Assembly (NCBI RefSeq): GCF_002891435.1
Contig: NZ_POUC01000006.1
Location: 1 to 63,305, forward strand
Direction: 5' to 3'
DNA length: 63,305 bases
Source: Streptomyces cahuitamycinicus
GTDB lineage: Bacteria; Actinomycetota; Actinomycetes; Streptomycetales; Streptomycetaceae
Both the position numbers and the translations under genes were made by a program. Shown piece by piece: positions 36,767 to 44,531 of the stretch. Under the pieces are notes generated by a model, which was given only the letters and a program-made list of their open reading frames with translations, made no database searches and had not been told where the DNA came from. Position 1 is the stretch's first letter. Each line of letters starts with the position of its first letter.

Positions 36767-38299
36767 TCAGGCCATGGCCGCGACGACTTGGCTGTGGTTG
36801 GCCAGGGCGTCGGGGGCGTCCGGAGTGAGGATCAGTACCTCTTCCAGCGCTGTGCGCGCTGCGGTGAGGTCGCCCAGCAGCGCGTTCTGCTCCGCGACCA
36901 GCGTAAGCAGTTTGGCGGCTTGTTCGGCAGGCAGCAGCCCCGTGTCCGCTTTGCGGGCCACCTGCAAGGCGGCGAGAGGCTGGTCCGTCTCCGCCAGCGC
37001 GTACGCGTAGTCGTAGAGCGCGTCGACATGGTCCGGGCCGCACTCGTACGCAGTCCTGTACGCTGCCACCGCCTCGACGCCCTGCCCGAGCTGTAGATGG
37101 GTGAACCCCAGCAAGGAATGCACCTCCTGGATGGAGGGCCCTAGCCTGCGTGCCTCCACCAGGCAGTCATACGCCTTGGTGAACTCCCCGATGTCGAGAT
37201 AGCAGCTGGCCAGCTCCATGTGGTACTCGGGCATGTTTCCGTCGACACTGAGCAGTTGGTGGTAGGTCGTAATGGCGGCGTCCACATTTCCGGATCGCCG
37301 GTGGCACTGCGCCAGGTTGTACATCAGCACCGTCTGATGCATGTGGTGCTTGGCGGAGCCGTTGCGCAACTTGGCGATCCCATCGGTCAGATGAGCCACT
37401 GCCTCCCGCACTTGACCGCGTCGGAACTCCACGAGCGCGTATCCGTTACGGTTGAACACCTTGTGGAATTCAAGGTCCTCCGTCTCGTCAGCGACGCTCT
37501 CGAGGACTTGGTGCCCCTTCTCCAGGAACTGAGCGGCCCGGTCCAGCGAGCGAAGGTGGGCCGGGTGGTGGCGTGCGCTCAGCATGGACAGTCCGTAGTA
37601 CGCGCCTGCGGCACTGACTGCGTCCGGGTCCTCGCGCCAGCGCAGATAGCAGAACTCGGCCTCCACGGTCCGGCCGAGCATGGCGTACGCGAGTCCGAGC
37701 CGCCCCCACACGGATGGGGTGGACCGATGCCTCAGCACGGCCTGCAGAATTCGCTCGGCGGTCCAGCTGTCGCCCGTGCCGAGGTACTCGACCGCCTGCT
37801 CGTACAGGAAGTCCAGATCCTCCTCCGCAGGAGCAGCGGCCTGCGCGGCGAGCTTCTCGATGCGCCGCGTCCGTTCGTTGGCTTCGGCCCGCAGCTGCGC
37901 TGTGTCGCGATGTCCGATGACGAAGCGGACAGTGACCGCTGTCCCGGCGAGCTCCGCCAGGGTCTCGAAGAACAGCCGGCTGCCTTCGTCCAGATTCTCG
38001 GCACCCACCACGTCGATCGCGCACGGACCGGTCTCGGCCAGCCAGGCCTGTCCCACGTCCCGGAAGTTGCGCAACAGCCGATCCTTGAGGAAGAACCGGA
38101 TCCGGTCATGGGCCCGGGCGGCGTCGGTGAGGCTGGCCTTGTCCTCGATGGTGGCGCAGGCGGGGGCGTCGGGGGCGATGAGTTTCAGGCCGATCAGAGC
38201 TCGGCTTGACCACTCGGCCGTCCTGGCCGTGCGCAGCAGAGCCCGCACTGGTGAGAAACCGACGGCCCCACCCTCGGCCTGCACGGTGAATTGACGCAT
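36767..38299 (-). CDS. TPR-repeat protein of small-peptide operon
   Basis: 510 aa from ATG 38299, with GGGGGTAGTG before it. The first 150 residues are not repetitive (MRQFTVQAEGGAVGFSPVRA, FFLKDRLLRNFRDVGQAW, ETGPCAIDVVGAENLDEGSR) and I do not recognise them. The remainder is a chain of TPRs (SVWGRLGLAYAMLGRTVEAE, QTVLMYNLAQCHRRSGNVDA, EYHMELASCYLDIGEFTKAY, HVDALYDYAYALAETDQP). No enzyme motif is evident. TPR proteins bind short peptides, so it could hold the adjacent small peptides for processing. A strong hairpin separates it from the 23-aa ORF. Confidence 0.82.
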   Translation of the reverse strand: MRQFTVQAEGGAVGFSPVRALLRTARTAEWSSRALIGLKLIAPDAPACATIEDKASLTDAARAHDRIRFFLKDRLLRNFRDVGQAWLAETGPCAIDVVGAENLDEGSRLFFETLAELAGTAVTVRFVIGHRDTAQLRAEANERTRRIEKLAAQAAAPAEEDLDFLYEQAVEYLGTGDSWTAERILQAVLRHRSTPSVWGRLGLAYAMLGRTVEAEFCYLRWREDPDAVSAAGAYYGLSMLSARHHPAHLRSLDRAAQFLEKGHQVLESVADETEDLEFHKVFNRNGYALVEFRRGQVREAVAHLTDGIAKLRNGSAKHHMHQTVLMYNLAQCHRRSGNVDAAITTYHQLLSVDGNMPEYHMELASCYLDIGEFTKAYDCLVEARRLGPSIQEVHSLLGFTHLQLGQGVEAVAAYRTAYECGPDHVDALYDYAYALAETDQPLAALQVARKADTGLLPAEQAAKLLTLVAEQNALLGDLTAARTALEEVLILTPDAPDALANHSQVVAAMA

Positions 38300-38337
38300 C
38301 ACTACCCCCAGGAAAATTGTGCTCGCGATACCGCTGA

Positions 38338-38366
38338 GCGGGGGCAAGGAAATTCCTTGCCCCCGC
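38338..38366 (-). terminator. hairpin between 23-aa ORF and TPR gene (attenuator)
   Basis: GCGGGGGCAAGG and CCTTGCCCCCGC pair perfectly across AAATT, 25 bp after the 23-aa ORF stop and 39 bp before the TPR start. Partial read-through would give more message for the small ORFs than for the TPR-MFS-peptidase genes, as after many bacteriocin precursor genes. Confidence 0.8.
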
Positions 38367-38390
38367 GCGGGTTGGTGCAGAAAGGCTGGA

Positions 38391-38462
38391 TCAGGTCGCG
38401 GCGTTGTACATGACCGAGAACGTGACCTTCTTGGCGGCCGGAGCGGCCTTGATGAGCTTCAT
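38391..38462 (-). CDS. 23-residue peptide, candidate precursor peptide
   Basis: ATG 38462 to TGA 38391. The peptide starts MKLIKAAPAAKK and ends TFSVMYNAAT: a basic, Ala/Pro-rich N-terminal half and a small hydrophobic/hydroxylated C-terminal half with Thr, Ser, Tyr and Asn. The ribosome site AAGGGGAC lies five bases upstream. It directly follows the stop of the 39-aa ORF (TAA-ATG), implying coupled translation. Strong initiation signals, a hairpin after it, and downstream TPR, MFS and S9 peptidase genes resemble a ribosomal peptide locus. I recognise no family. Confidence 0.65.
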   Translation of the reverse strand: MKLIKAAPAAKKVTFSVMYNAAT

Positions 38463-38582
38463 TTATGTCCCCTTCGAGCAGTCCCGGTATTTCCGATATT
38501 GAAGAGCGTAAGCGCGCTCAGCACGGGCTTCATCTTCCATATTGCGCTGCTTGCCTGCTGGGACGTTGCCGCCGGACGACAT
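38463..38582 (-). CDS. 39-residue small protein upstream of the 23-aa ORF
   Basis: ATG 38582, with AGGAG seven bases upstream, to TAA 38463. The sequence begins MSSGGNVPAGKQRNMEDEAR and continues AERAYALQYRKYRDCSKGT: highly charged, probably helical, with one Cys. It lies between the apoprotein gene and the 23-aa ORF. Its RBS is in the loop and its start codon in the stem of the hairpin at 38572-38622. It could be a second precursor, a partner or a leader that couples translation. No family recognised. Confidence 0.6.
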   Translation of the reverse strand: MSSGGNVPAGKQRNMEDEARAERAYALQYRKYRDCSKGT

Positions 38583-38622
38583 CGCCAACTCCTGCTTGCG
38601 CGGGCGCGGCGATGTCGTCCGG
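38572..38622 (-). promoter_or_regulatory. 15-bp hairpin sequestering start codon of 39-aa ORF
   Basis: CCGGACGACATCGCC (38572-38586) and its exact reverse complement (38608-38622) form a 15-bp stem with a 21-base loop. The loop holds the AGGAG and the stem holds the ATG of the 39-aa ORF. It starts 14 bp after the apoprotein stop. It could be an attenuator for the apoprotein message, a translational lock, or both. Confidence 0.75.
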
Positions 38623-38635
38623 TACGAGTCCGTGC

Positions 38636-39073
38636 CTACCGGAAGGAGATCGCCACGGGCGCGGGGCCCTGCACGGCGTCGTCCGACAGGCCGACCACGC
38701 ACTGCGCGGTCGCGCAGTCCACGGTGCCCCAATGGGTGTCGTCGAAGAGGACACCGGCGAAGCTGCGGTTCACCGTCAGCTGCGTCTTGAGCGTTCCGTC
38801 GGCGTTGGCTGTGATACGCACATGGCTCGCGGAGTTGCATGCCATAGCACCGGGCTCCACCTCCGCGCACTGGCCCACGTTGTACGTCGTTCCCGCTTCG
38901 AGACCACTCGCAGCCACCTGAACCGTGTCGCCGTCGGCCAGCCCGGACGACGGCGTCACCGTCACCGTCGGGGAGGCCAGGGCCGCGGCGGAGGGCTGAA
39001 AGGCGACAGCTAAACCGACGGCGAGCGCCGAACCGCCGACGATACTGGCGAAGCGGCTCTTCCATGCAACCAT
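38636..39073 (-). CDS. enediyne chromoprotein apoprotein, neocarzinostatin family
   Basis: 145 aa with AAGGAG before ATG 39073. A signal peptide (VGGSALAVGLAVAFQPSAAA) ends about residue 32. The mature part follows neocarzinostatin apoprotein closely: VTVTPSSGLADGDTVQVA, AGTTYNVGQC, RSFAGVLFD, HWGTVDCATAQCVVGLSD and VAISF. Both disulfide pairs are kept (GQC...AC and DCATAQC). The residue matching Trp of CAWVDTG is Glu (CAEVEPG), which lies near the chromophore cleft in neocarzinostatin. Family members are secreted and bind and protect nine-membered enediyne chromophores; orphan copies also occur. It is the first gene of the minus-strand operon. Confidence 0.92.
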   Translation of the reverse strand: MVAWKSRFASIVGGSALAVGLAVAFQPSAAALASPTVTVTPSSGLADGDTVQVAASGLEAGTTYNVGQCAEVEPGAMACNSASHVRITANADGTLKTQLTVNRSFAGVLFDDTHWGTVDCATAQCVVGLSDDAVQGPAPVAISFR

Positions 39074-39145
39074 GAAAACTCCTTGGTTTCGAGAGACTAC
39101 AATTCCACAAAGGGCATGTTCGTGTCCTTGCGGAACCCGGAATGG

Positions 39146-39175
39146 AGGCTACACAAAAGCGCTTTCGGCTGTCAA
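39146..39175 (-). promoter_or_regulatory. HrdB-type promoter of apoprotein operon
   Basis: On the minus strand TTGACA (39175-39170) and TAGCCT (39151-39146) are 18 bp apart, about 70 bp upstream of the apoprotein start. Both boxes are near the vegetative consensus. Confidence 0.55.
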
Positions 39176-39762
39176 TGAAGCAAAATAGCAATCCAGGAGA
39201 AGAGGCCGCCGCAATTCCCGTATATACTCCAGCGATTCCAGGCTGAATTCAGATGCAGGATTTGGCTTGTTCGGTGTGGTCCGGTGAATTTCCGGGAGTT
39301 GGCCTGGGTCCTGGACCAGGTCGCCGCGCACAGCGCCCGCCGGTTCGGCTTCGGTGAGCTTCTCGGCCCAACAGGGATCCAATGGGCAAAAGCCCAGATT
39401 CGGCAGGCCTCGCGAGCGTACGTGACGAGCACTGTCCGCGTTCCCGGCATCTGCCGCGCACGGATGGGGGATCAGTTCGTATCCGCACCGGTCGCGGGCC
39501 CATCCCCTACGCAGCTCTTGGGCACACCATCGACTACCGCCCCCGGCTCAGTCTCAGGGTTGTCCCGCAATGAGCGAAGCGAGGTGTAGCGGACCTGCCG
39601 TCAACGCCGAGTAATTGTCGAATTCTGTGGATCACGAGGCTTCCGGAGACGTCCTGTAGCCAGTCGTCGAGCGCGGAGAGGTCGGTGCCGGTGAGGCTGA
39701 TTGCGGCATCGACGCGGTGGAGCAGGGCCTGTCCCTGGTGCTGTGCCGTCACCCATGCGCGG

Positions 39763-39843
39763 TCCGTGCAACAGGACGAGGGGCGGCCCCGACCCACCCC
39801 AGTCACGGGATGGGAGCAGCACCCCCGTCGTTGACGAGGGCAT
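39763..39843 (-). pseudogene. alpha/beta hydrolase N-terminal fragment
   Basis: VLLPSRDWGGSGPPLVLLHG is the opening of a typical Streptomyces alpha/beta hydrolase, but the frame then becomes unrelated sequence with no elbow or His. It overlaps the 3' end of the DUF4287 gene, so a deletion probably joined the two. The rest of 39176-39762 shows no convincing gene. Confidence 0.55.
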
Positions 39844-40012
39844 CGGCGTGACCGTGGCCCAGCCCGTGCTCGGTCTTGAGCCAGTTCACGAGCTCGATGT
39901 GCTTGGTCAGAGGCGAGGAGCGGATCAGGTCCTTCCACTCCGCGATCGGGCGACCGTACTTCTTCTCGATGGAAGGGAAGTAGCTGGCAGGGCCCTTCAC
40001 GGTGGCGGTCAT
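39803..40012 (-). CDS. DUF4287 protein, probably clipped at C-terminus
   Basis: 69 aa from ATG 40012. GPASYFPSIEKKYGRPIAEW, then HIELVNWLKTEHGLGHGHAD, match DUF4287. The normal short tail after GHGHANALV is replaced by NDGGAAPIP, which reads across the hydrolase fragment. Function unknown. Confidence 0.75.
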   Translation of the reverse strand: MTATVKGPASYFPSIEKKYGRPIAEWKDLIRSSPLTKHIELVNWLKTEHGLGHGHADALVNDGGAAPIP

Positions 40013-40239
40013 GTCAGTCATCCTGTCTGTCCGTTGCTTCGGTTTCGTTGCTGGTATGACCGAGGGGCACGAACGGAGTCATCGCCGATGAAGGTGCGCT
40101 GCGGACGACGCTGAGCGAAGGCAGGCCCGTCGCGGCTGTCAGGGAGACAGCGGCGACGGGCCTTCGTGGATCGGGGCGTTCGTCGTGTGACGTTGTCGGC
40201 CGGGGGCGCGGGCGGCGGCCCGCGCTGTCACGGGGCGGA

Positions 40240-41025
40240 CTACTTCGCGTCGCGGTTGAAGGTCGAGGTGGACCAGAAGTAGCCGAGGACCGTCAGGGCC
40301 AGGCACCAGACGACGGCGAGCCAGCCGTTGTGGCCGATCTCGGTGCCCAGCAGCAGGCCGCGCAGGGTCTCGATGGCCGGCGTGAAGGGCTGGTACTCGG
40401 CGATCGGCTGGAACCAGCCCGGCATCGAGTCGACCGGCACGAACGCGCTGGACAGGAGCGGCAGCAGGATCAGGGGCATGGCGTTGTTGCTGGCGGCCTC
40501 GGCGTTGGGGCTGACCAGACCCATCCCGACGGCGATCCAGGTGAGCGCCAGGGTGAAGAGGGCGAGCAGCCCGAAGGCCGCGAGCCACTCCAGGGCGGTG
40601 GCGTCGGTGGACCGGAAACCGATGGCCACGCCGACGGCGCCGACGAGGACCACGCTCAGGATCGACTGCAGGACGCTGCCGGCGACGTGCCCGACGAGGA
40701 TCGAGGGCCGGTGGATGGCCATGGTGCGGAAGCGGGCGATGATGCCCTCGGTCATGTCGTTGGAGACGGAGACCGCGGTGCCGATGACGGTGGAACCGAT
40801 GGTCATCAGCAGCAGGCCGGGCATGATGTAGGCGATGTAGGCGGAGCGGCCGCCACCGCCGATGCCCGCGCTCATGGTGTCGCCGAAGATGTAGACGAAC
40901 AGCAGGAGCAGCATGATCGGCGTGAGCAGCAGGTTCAGCGTGAGGGACGGGTAGCGGCGCGCGTGCAGCAGGTTGCGGCGCAGCATCGTGTTCGAGTCGC
41001 GCACGGCGAGGGACACGGAACTCAT
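40240..41025 (-). CDS. ABC-2 type permease, DrrB-like
   Basis: 261 aa with six hydrophobic segments (LNLLLTPIMLLLLFVYIFGD, YIMPGLLLMTIGSTVIGTAV, GAVGVAIGF, FGLLALFTLALTWIAVGMGL, CLALTVLGYFW). ISNDMTEGIIARFRTM-like residues (VSNDMTEGIIARFRTMAIHR) are typical of daunorubicin-resistance permeases. The start overlaps the ATPase stop by 4 bp. Confidence 0.92.
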   Translation of the reverse strand: MSSVSLAVRDSNTMLRRNLLHARRYPSLTLNLLLTPIMLLLLFVYIFGDTMSAGIGGGGRSAYIAYIMPGLLLMTIGSTVIGTAVSVSNDMTEGIIARFRTMAIHRPSILVGHVAGSVLQSILSVVLVGAVGVAIGFRSTDATALEWLAAFGLLALFTLALTWIAVGMGLVSPNAEAASNNAMPLILLPLLSSAFVPVDSMPGWFQPIAEYQPFTPAIETLRGLLLGTEIGHNGWLAVVWCLALTVLGYFWSTSTFNRDAK

Positions 41026-41978
41026 CGGACAGCCTCCTTGGGCTGGGTGGGGACGCCGGCGCCGCCGGTCAGGGCGAAGAACACGTCATCGAGGTCGGGG
41101 GTGTGGACGGTCAGTTCGTCGGCCTCGATGCCGGCGGAGTCCAGCCAGTCGAGGATGGAGCGCAGCTCACGCTGGCTGCCGTCACTGGGGATCTGGAGGG
41201 CGAGCGCGTCGTCGTCCCGGGCCGCCTGCTCCAGCGCGAGGGCGGCGGCCCGGTAGGCGACCGGGTCGGTGAAGCGGAGCCGGACGTGGCCGCCGGGGAC
41301 GAGGCGCTTGAGCTCGGCGGCGGTGCCCTCGGCGGCGATCCTGCCGTCGTTCAGCACCGCGATGCGGTCGGCGAGTTCGTCGGCCTCCTCCAGGTACTGC
41401 GTGGTGAGGAAGACGGTGACACCGTCGGAGACCAGCTCGCGGATGATGCCCCACATGTTGTGCCGCGAGCGCGGGTCCAGGCCGGTGGTGGGCTCGTCCA
41501 GGAAGATGATCCGCGGCTTGCCGACCAGCGTCATGGCGATGTCCAGACGCCGCTTCATGCCACCCGAGTACGTCGAGGCGGGCTTCTTCGCCGCCTCCAC
41601 CAGGTCGAAACGCTTCAGCAGCTCGGCGGCCACCCGCCGCCCCTCCTGCTTGGACAGGTGGTGCAGGTCCGCCATGAGGAGCATGTTCTCCTCACCGGTG
41701 ATCAGACCGTCCACGGCGGAGAACTGCCCCGTGACACCGATCGCGGCACGCACCGCCTGCGGGTCCGCGGCGACGTCGTGACCGGCGACCTGCGCGTGCC
41801 CGCCGCCGGCGGAGATCAGCGTGGACAGGATCTGCACGGTGGTGGTCTTGCCGGCCCCGTTCGGGCCGAGCAGGGAGAAGATCGTTCCCTCGGGGACGAT
41901 CAGGTCGACGCCGTCAAGGACGGTCTTGTCGCCGTACGACTTGCGCAGCCCGTTCGCTGCGATGGCCGGCTTGGTCAT
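41022..41978 (-). CDS. ABC transporter ATPase, DrrA-like
   Basis: 318 aa from ATG 41978 with AAGGAG upstream; longer readings of this frame are shadows of the DUF4097 gene. Walker A is LLGPNGAGKTTTVQILSTL, the signature is STYSGGMKRRLDIAMTLVG, Walker B is IIFLDEPTTGLDPRSR, followed by TTQYLEEADELADRI. The DrrA-type C-terminal domain ends TPDLDDVFFALTG. With the permease it should form a drug or lipid exporter. It follows DUF4097 copy 1 by 14 bp, so all three genes form one operon under the TTGCAA-rich promoter. Confidence 0.93.
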   Translation of the reverse strand: MTKPAIAANGLRKSYGDKTVLDGVDLIVPEGTIFSLLGPNGAGKTTTVQILSTLISAGGGHAQVAGHDVAADPQAVRAAIGVTGQFSAVDGLITGEENMLLMADLHHLSKQEGRRVAAELLKRFDLVEAAKKPASTYSGGMKRRLDIAMTLVGKPRIIFLDEPTTGLDPRSRHNMWGIIRELVSDGVTVFLTTQYLEEADELADRIAVLNDGRIAAEGTAAELKRLVPGGHVRLRFTDPVAYRAAALALEQAARDDDALALQIPSDGSQRELRSILDWLDSAGIEADELTVHTPDLDDVFFALTGGAGVPTQPKEAVR

Positions 41979-41992
41979 GAGGAGAGCTCCTT

Positions 41993-42664
41993 CTACAGGC
42001 TGCGGGCGGCGATGTCGCCGTAGGCGGTGGTGGCGTGGATGGTGAGAACGGCGTCGGGTCCGTCGGTGTTGGTGAGGGTGTTCTCGATACGGCCGTGGCC
42101 GGTGCGGGCGTCGAGGGTGGCGGAGGTGCCGCGGGCGGCGCCGAGAGTGATGTCGCCCTGCTCGGTGCGCAGGGTGACGGTGCCGCGCACGGCCTCGGTG
42201 ACGCGGAGCTCGCCCTTCTGGGTGCTGATCTCGGCGGAGCCGTCCAGGCGGTGGACGGTGACGTCGCCGGCGGCGAGGAGGAGCCGGGCACCTTCGGTCT
42301 CGTCGAGCTCGACGGTGGCCTGGGCGCTGTCGAGGGAGACGTGGCCGAGCCGTCCGGTGCTGTGGAGCTGGGCGTCGGCCGTCTTCGCCTCGACGCGGGA
42401 GCCGGTGGGCAGGTGGACGGTCACGTCGAGGGTGCCGGAGGAGCCGAGGGCCTGGTTCTTGCCGGTGGGGGCCTCGATGCGCAGGGTGCCGTCGGCGCAG
42501 GTGACCGTGGTCTGTTCGGCGGCCTTCACGTCGCGGCTCTTGGAGGCGTCGGCGGGCAGGACCTCGACGGTGGTGTCGGTCCGGTCGGCGGCGACGAACC
42601 GGATGCGTCCCGCGGGGATGTCGAGGACGGCCGTGACGGGGGCGGGGGTGTCGAACTTCTGCAT
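41993..42664 (-). CDS. DUF4097 beta-helix-like protein, copy 1
   Basis: 223 aa from ATG 42664 with AGGAG six bases upstream. Regular short beta-strand repeats (LRIEAPTGKN, VTVHLPTGSRVEAKTADAQL, VTVHRLDGSAEISTQKGELR, GTVTLRTEQGDITLGAARG) match the DUF4097 family of predicted adhesin/beta-helix proteins. It has no signal peptide. The paralogue at 45087 is very similar over its whole length. First gene of the ABC exporter operon. Confidence 0.85.
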   Translation of the reverse strand: MQKFDTPAPVTAVLDIPAGRIRFVAADRTDTTVEVLPADASKSRDVKAAEQTTVTCADGTLRIEAPTGKNQALGSSGTLDVTVHLPTGSRVEAKTADAQLHSTGRLGHVSLDSAQATVELDETEGARLLLAAGDVTVHRLDGSAEISTQKGELRVTEAVRGTVTLRTEQGDITLGAARGTSATLDARTGHGRIENTLTNTDGPDAVLTIHATTAYGDIAARSL

Positions 42665-42719
42665 CGTGCACTCCTTCTTCTGCATCGTGTGCGCTCCTGC
42701 GTCCCGGTGTTTCTGATGA

Positions 42720-42865
42720 TGGAAACGCTACGTTGCATTCATAGAACTGGCAACAAGATTGTTGCTTTAAGGAGCCATAGGTGCAGGTAGATTCGATAAA
42801 TCATTGCAATGAGTCTGAACTTAATGCAATGGACCTCGCCCTATCCGTTGCAATGAGTAGAGAGT
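42720..42865. promoter_or_regulatory. TTGCAA-rich operator region, copy 1
   Basis: Contains ACGCTACGTTGCATTC, then CATTGCAATGAG, TTAATGCAATGG and CCGTTGCAATGAG, followed by GTGAACGCTATA. The same elements in the same order lie at 45820-45975 before the second module. Likely binding sites for the HTH regulator at 46005. Confidence 0.6.
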
Positions 42866-42907
42866 GAACGCTATAGCGGGGACACTCGGAGCGCGCCGGG
42901 AACCGCG

Positions 42908-43250
42908 ATGCCGGCAGGAGGACCCACCCGGCGGGAACCGGACCGGGCGGGTGAAGGCGACGAGCCGGAGCAGGGCGTCGGCGTGCGCGGCGGCCGAGGC
43001 GTGCGGGTGGAGTCCGTCGCACCGGGCGGCGTGCGGCGGGGCGAGGACCACGTGCGGCAGGGCACGGACCGCGCGCGGCAGGTGCCGGCCCGGGGCGAGG
43101 GCGCCGGACTGCCGGGCGGTGGGGGGATCGGCGTACCGGTGGGGGACGGTGCCGCGCGGCGCGGGCCCTTCGCGCCGCGACGGCTGCGGGACGCGACCGG
43201 TGCCGGAAGTCGGGGTCGCCATGGGATCAGTGAACCGGAGGCCCGCGACC
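42908..43250 (+). pseudogene. decayed copy of the HTH regulator gene
   Basis: Follows the same operator-like sequence as the intact regulator. ATGCCGGCAGGAGGACCCAC parallels ATGCCGGGAGGCAGACTCAC at 46005, then similarity fades and the frame encodes no HTH. The remainder up to 43428 has no other gene. Confidence 0.5.
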
Positions 43251-43428
43251 GGGACCATCGACCTCGGCCGGACCTCGACCTGCTCTCAAGCGGCCCTGCA
43301 GGCCCCGGCGTTCGCTGTGCCCCGGTGTCCGCGGCGCTCCGGTGTCCCCTGGGCCCGTACACGGACGGCGGCCCGGTGCGACCTTGTCAAGGTCGCACCG
43401 GGCCGCGGCGGTTCAGACCGCGCACGCC

Positions 43429-44418
43429 TCAGTGCACGAGGTCCCGCTCGTGATCCGGCGTGCTCCGCGGCGCGGGCGACGGCGGAGCGGCCTGCAACCG
43501 CCGCCGCAACCGCTCGCCCTCGACGTCCACGTTGGGCAGCAGCCGGCCGAGCCGCTTCGGCAGCCACCAGGCGGCGTCGCCGAGCAGCGAGTGCACGGCG
43601 GGCACGATCGCCATCCGGACCACGAAGGCGTCGAACAGGACGGCGGAGGCGAGGCCGAAGCCCATCATCGCGACCAGGTCGTCGGTCTCGAAGATGAAGC
43701 CCGAGAAGACGCTGATCATGATGATCGCGGCGGCCACGACCACCCGGCCGCTGTGGCGGAAGCCGGTGACGACGGCGTCCTTCGGCGACGCGCCGTGGAC
43801 GTACGCCTCACGCCTTGTTGGCGGTGGCCTTGGAGACCGAGGCGATGCCCGCGGTCTTCTTCAGGCTCTCGCCGACCTTGTCACCGGCGGCGGCCGCGCC
43901 CTTGCCCTCGACGGTCACCGTCAGCGGGCCGTTGAAGCCGGGCCCGAAGGAGTCGGACAGCAGGTCGTACGCCTTGCGCTGGGTGGTGTCGGTCGCCATC
44001 GTGCCCTCGCCGGGCAGGCCGAGTTCCAGCTTGGTGGCGGGCAGGGCGATCGCGCCGAGACCGACCACCGCGAGGAAGAGCACGCCGAGCGGGCGGCGCA
44101 CCACGAAGGAGGCCCAGCGGGTGGACAGGTTCGGCTTGGTCCGCGCGGCCAGCTTCGCGGCCTTCTTCTCCGACGTGCGCAGCTTGCGCGCCGACAGCGG
44201 CTTCTTGATCTGCACGAGACGGCGGTCCGCGACCCGCAGCACCCGGCGCGGCGCGAAGCCGAGCAGGGCGGGCACGAAGGTGACCGCGAGCTCGGTCGGG
44301 GGGTGGGAGCACTGGAGGCCGCGGCACCGACGCCGCAGACGATCAGCACCCACAGCAGGGTCACAAGGCCACGTCGCCGGAAGGCGAAGCGGCCGAGTTT
44401 GTACAGGAAGGTAGCCAC
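43429..44418 (-). pseudogene. MMPL-family transporter with internal deletions
   Basis: Three pieces of one RND/MMPL transporter remain in order. The N-terminus is VATFLYKLGRFAFRRRGLVT and LLWVLIVCGVGAAAS. A middle piece has ELAVTFVPALLGFAPRRVLR, RRPLGVLFLAVVGLGAIALP and LSDSFGPGFNGPLTVTVEG. The C-terminus is YVHGASPKDAVVTGFRHSGR, IIMISVFSGFIF and VLFDAFVVRMAIVPAVHSLL. Two large segments are missing, and the pieces are in different frames with a stop at 43808-43810. An intact member is about 700 aa; this encodes less than half. Confidence 0.85.
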
Positions 44419-44531
44419 GGAAAACCGCACTTCCATCGAGTGGGGGGCAGGAGGAACGCAGGGGGCCGGCCGCCCCGGCATCAGAACAGGGCGGTGGCTT
44501 CTGACATGCACACACGGTGGCCCAAGGGAGG

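Noticed and set aside
38391-38582. Lanthipeptide or lasso-peptide precursor
   Set aside because: The 39-aa product has one Cys and the 23-aa product has none. No LanB/M/KC, B/C-protein, YcaO or radical SAM gene is nearby, so no known class fits.
1-39500. Complete enediyne biosynthetic cluster
   Set aside because: No enediyne PKS or E3-E5-type genes are in the window; only accessory families point that way, so I state it as a hypothesis.
41979-42671. N-terminal extension of the ABC ATPase frame (about 230 aa)
   Set aside because: It is an Arg/His/Pro-rich out-of-frame reading of the DUF4097 gene; the true start is ATG 41978 with a good ribosome site.
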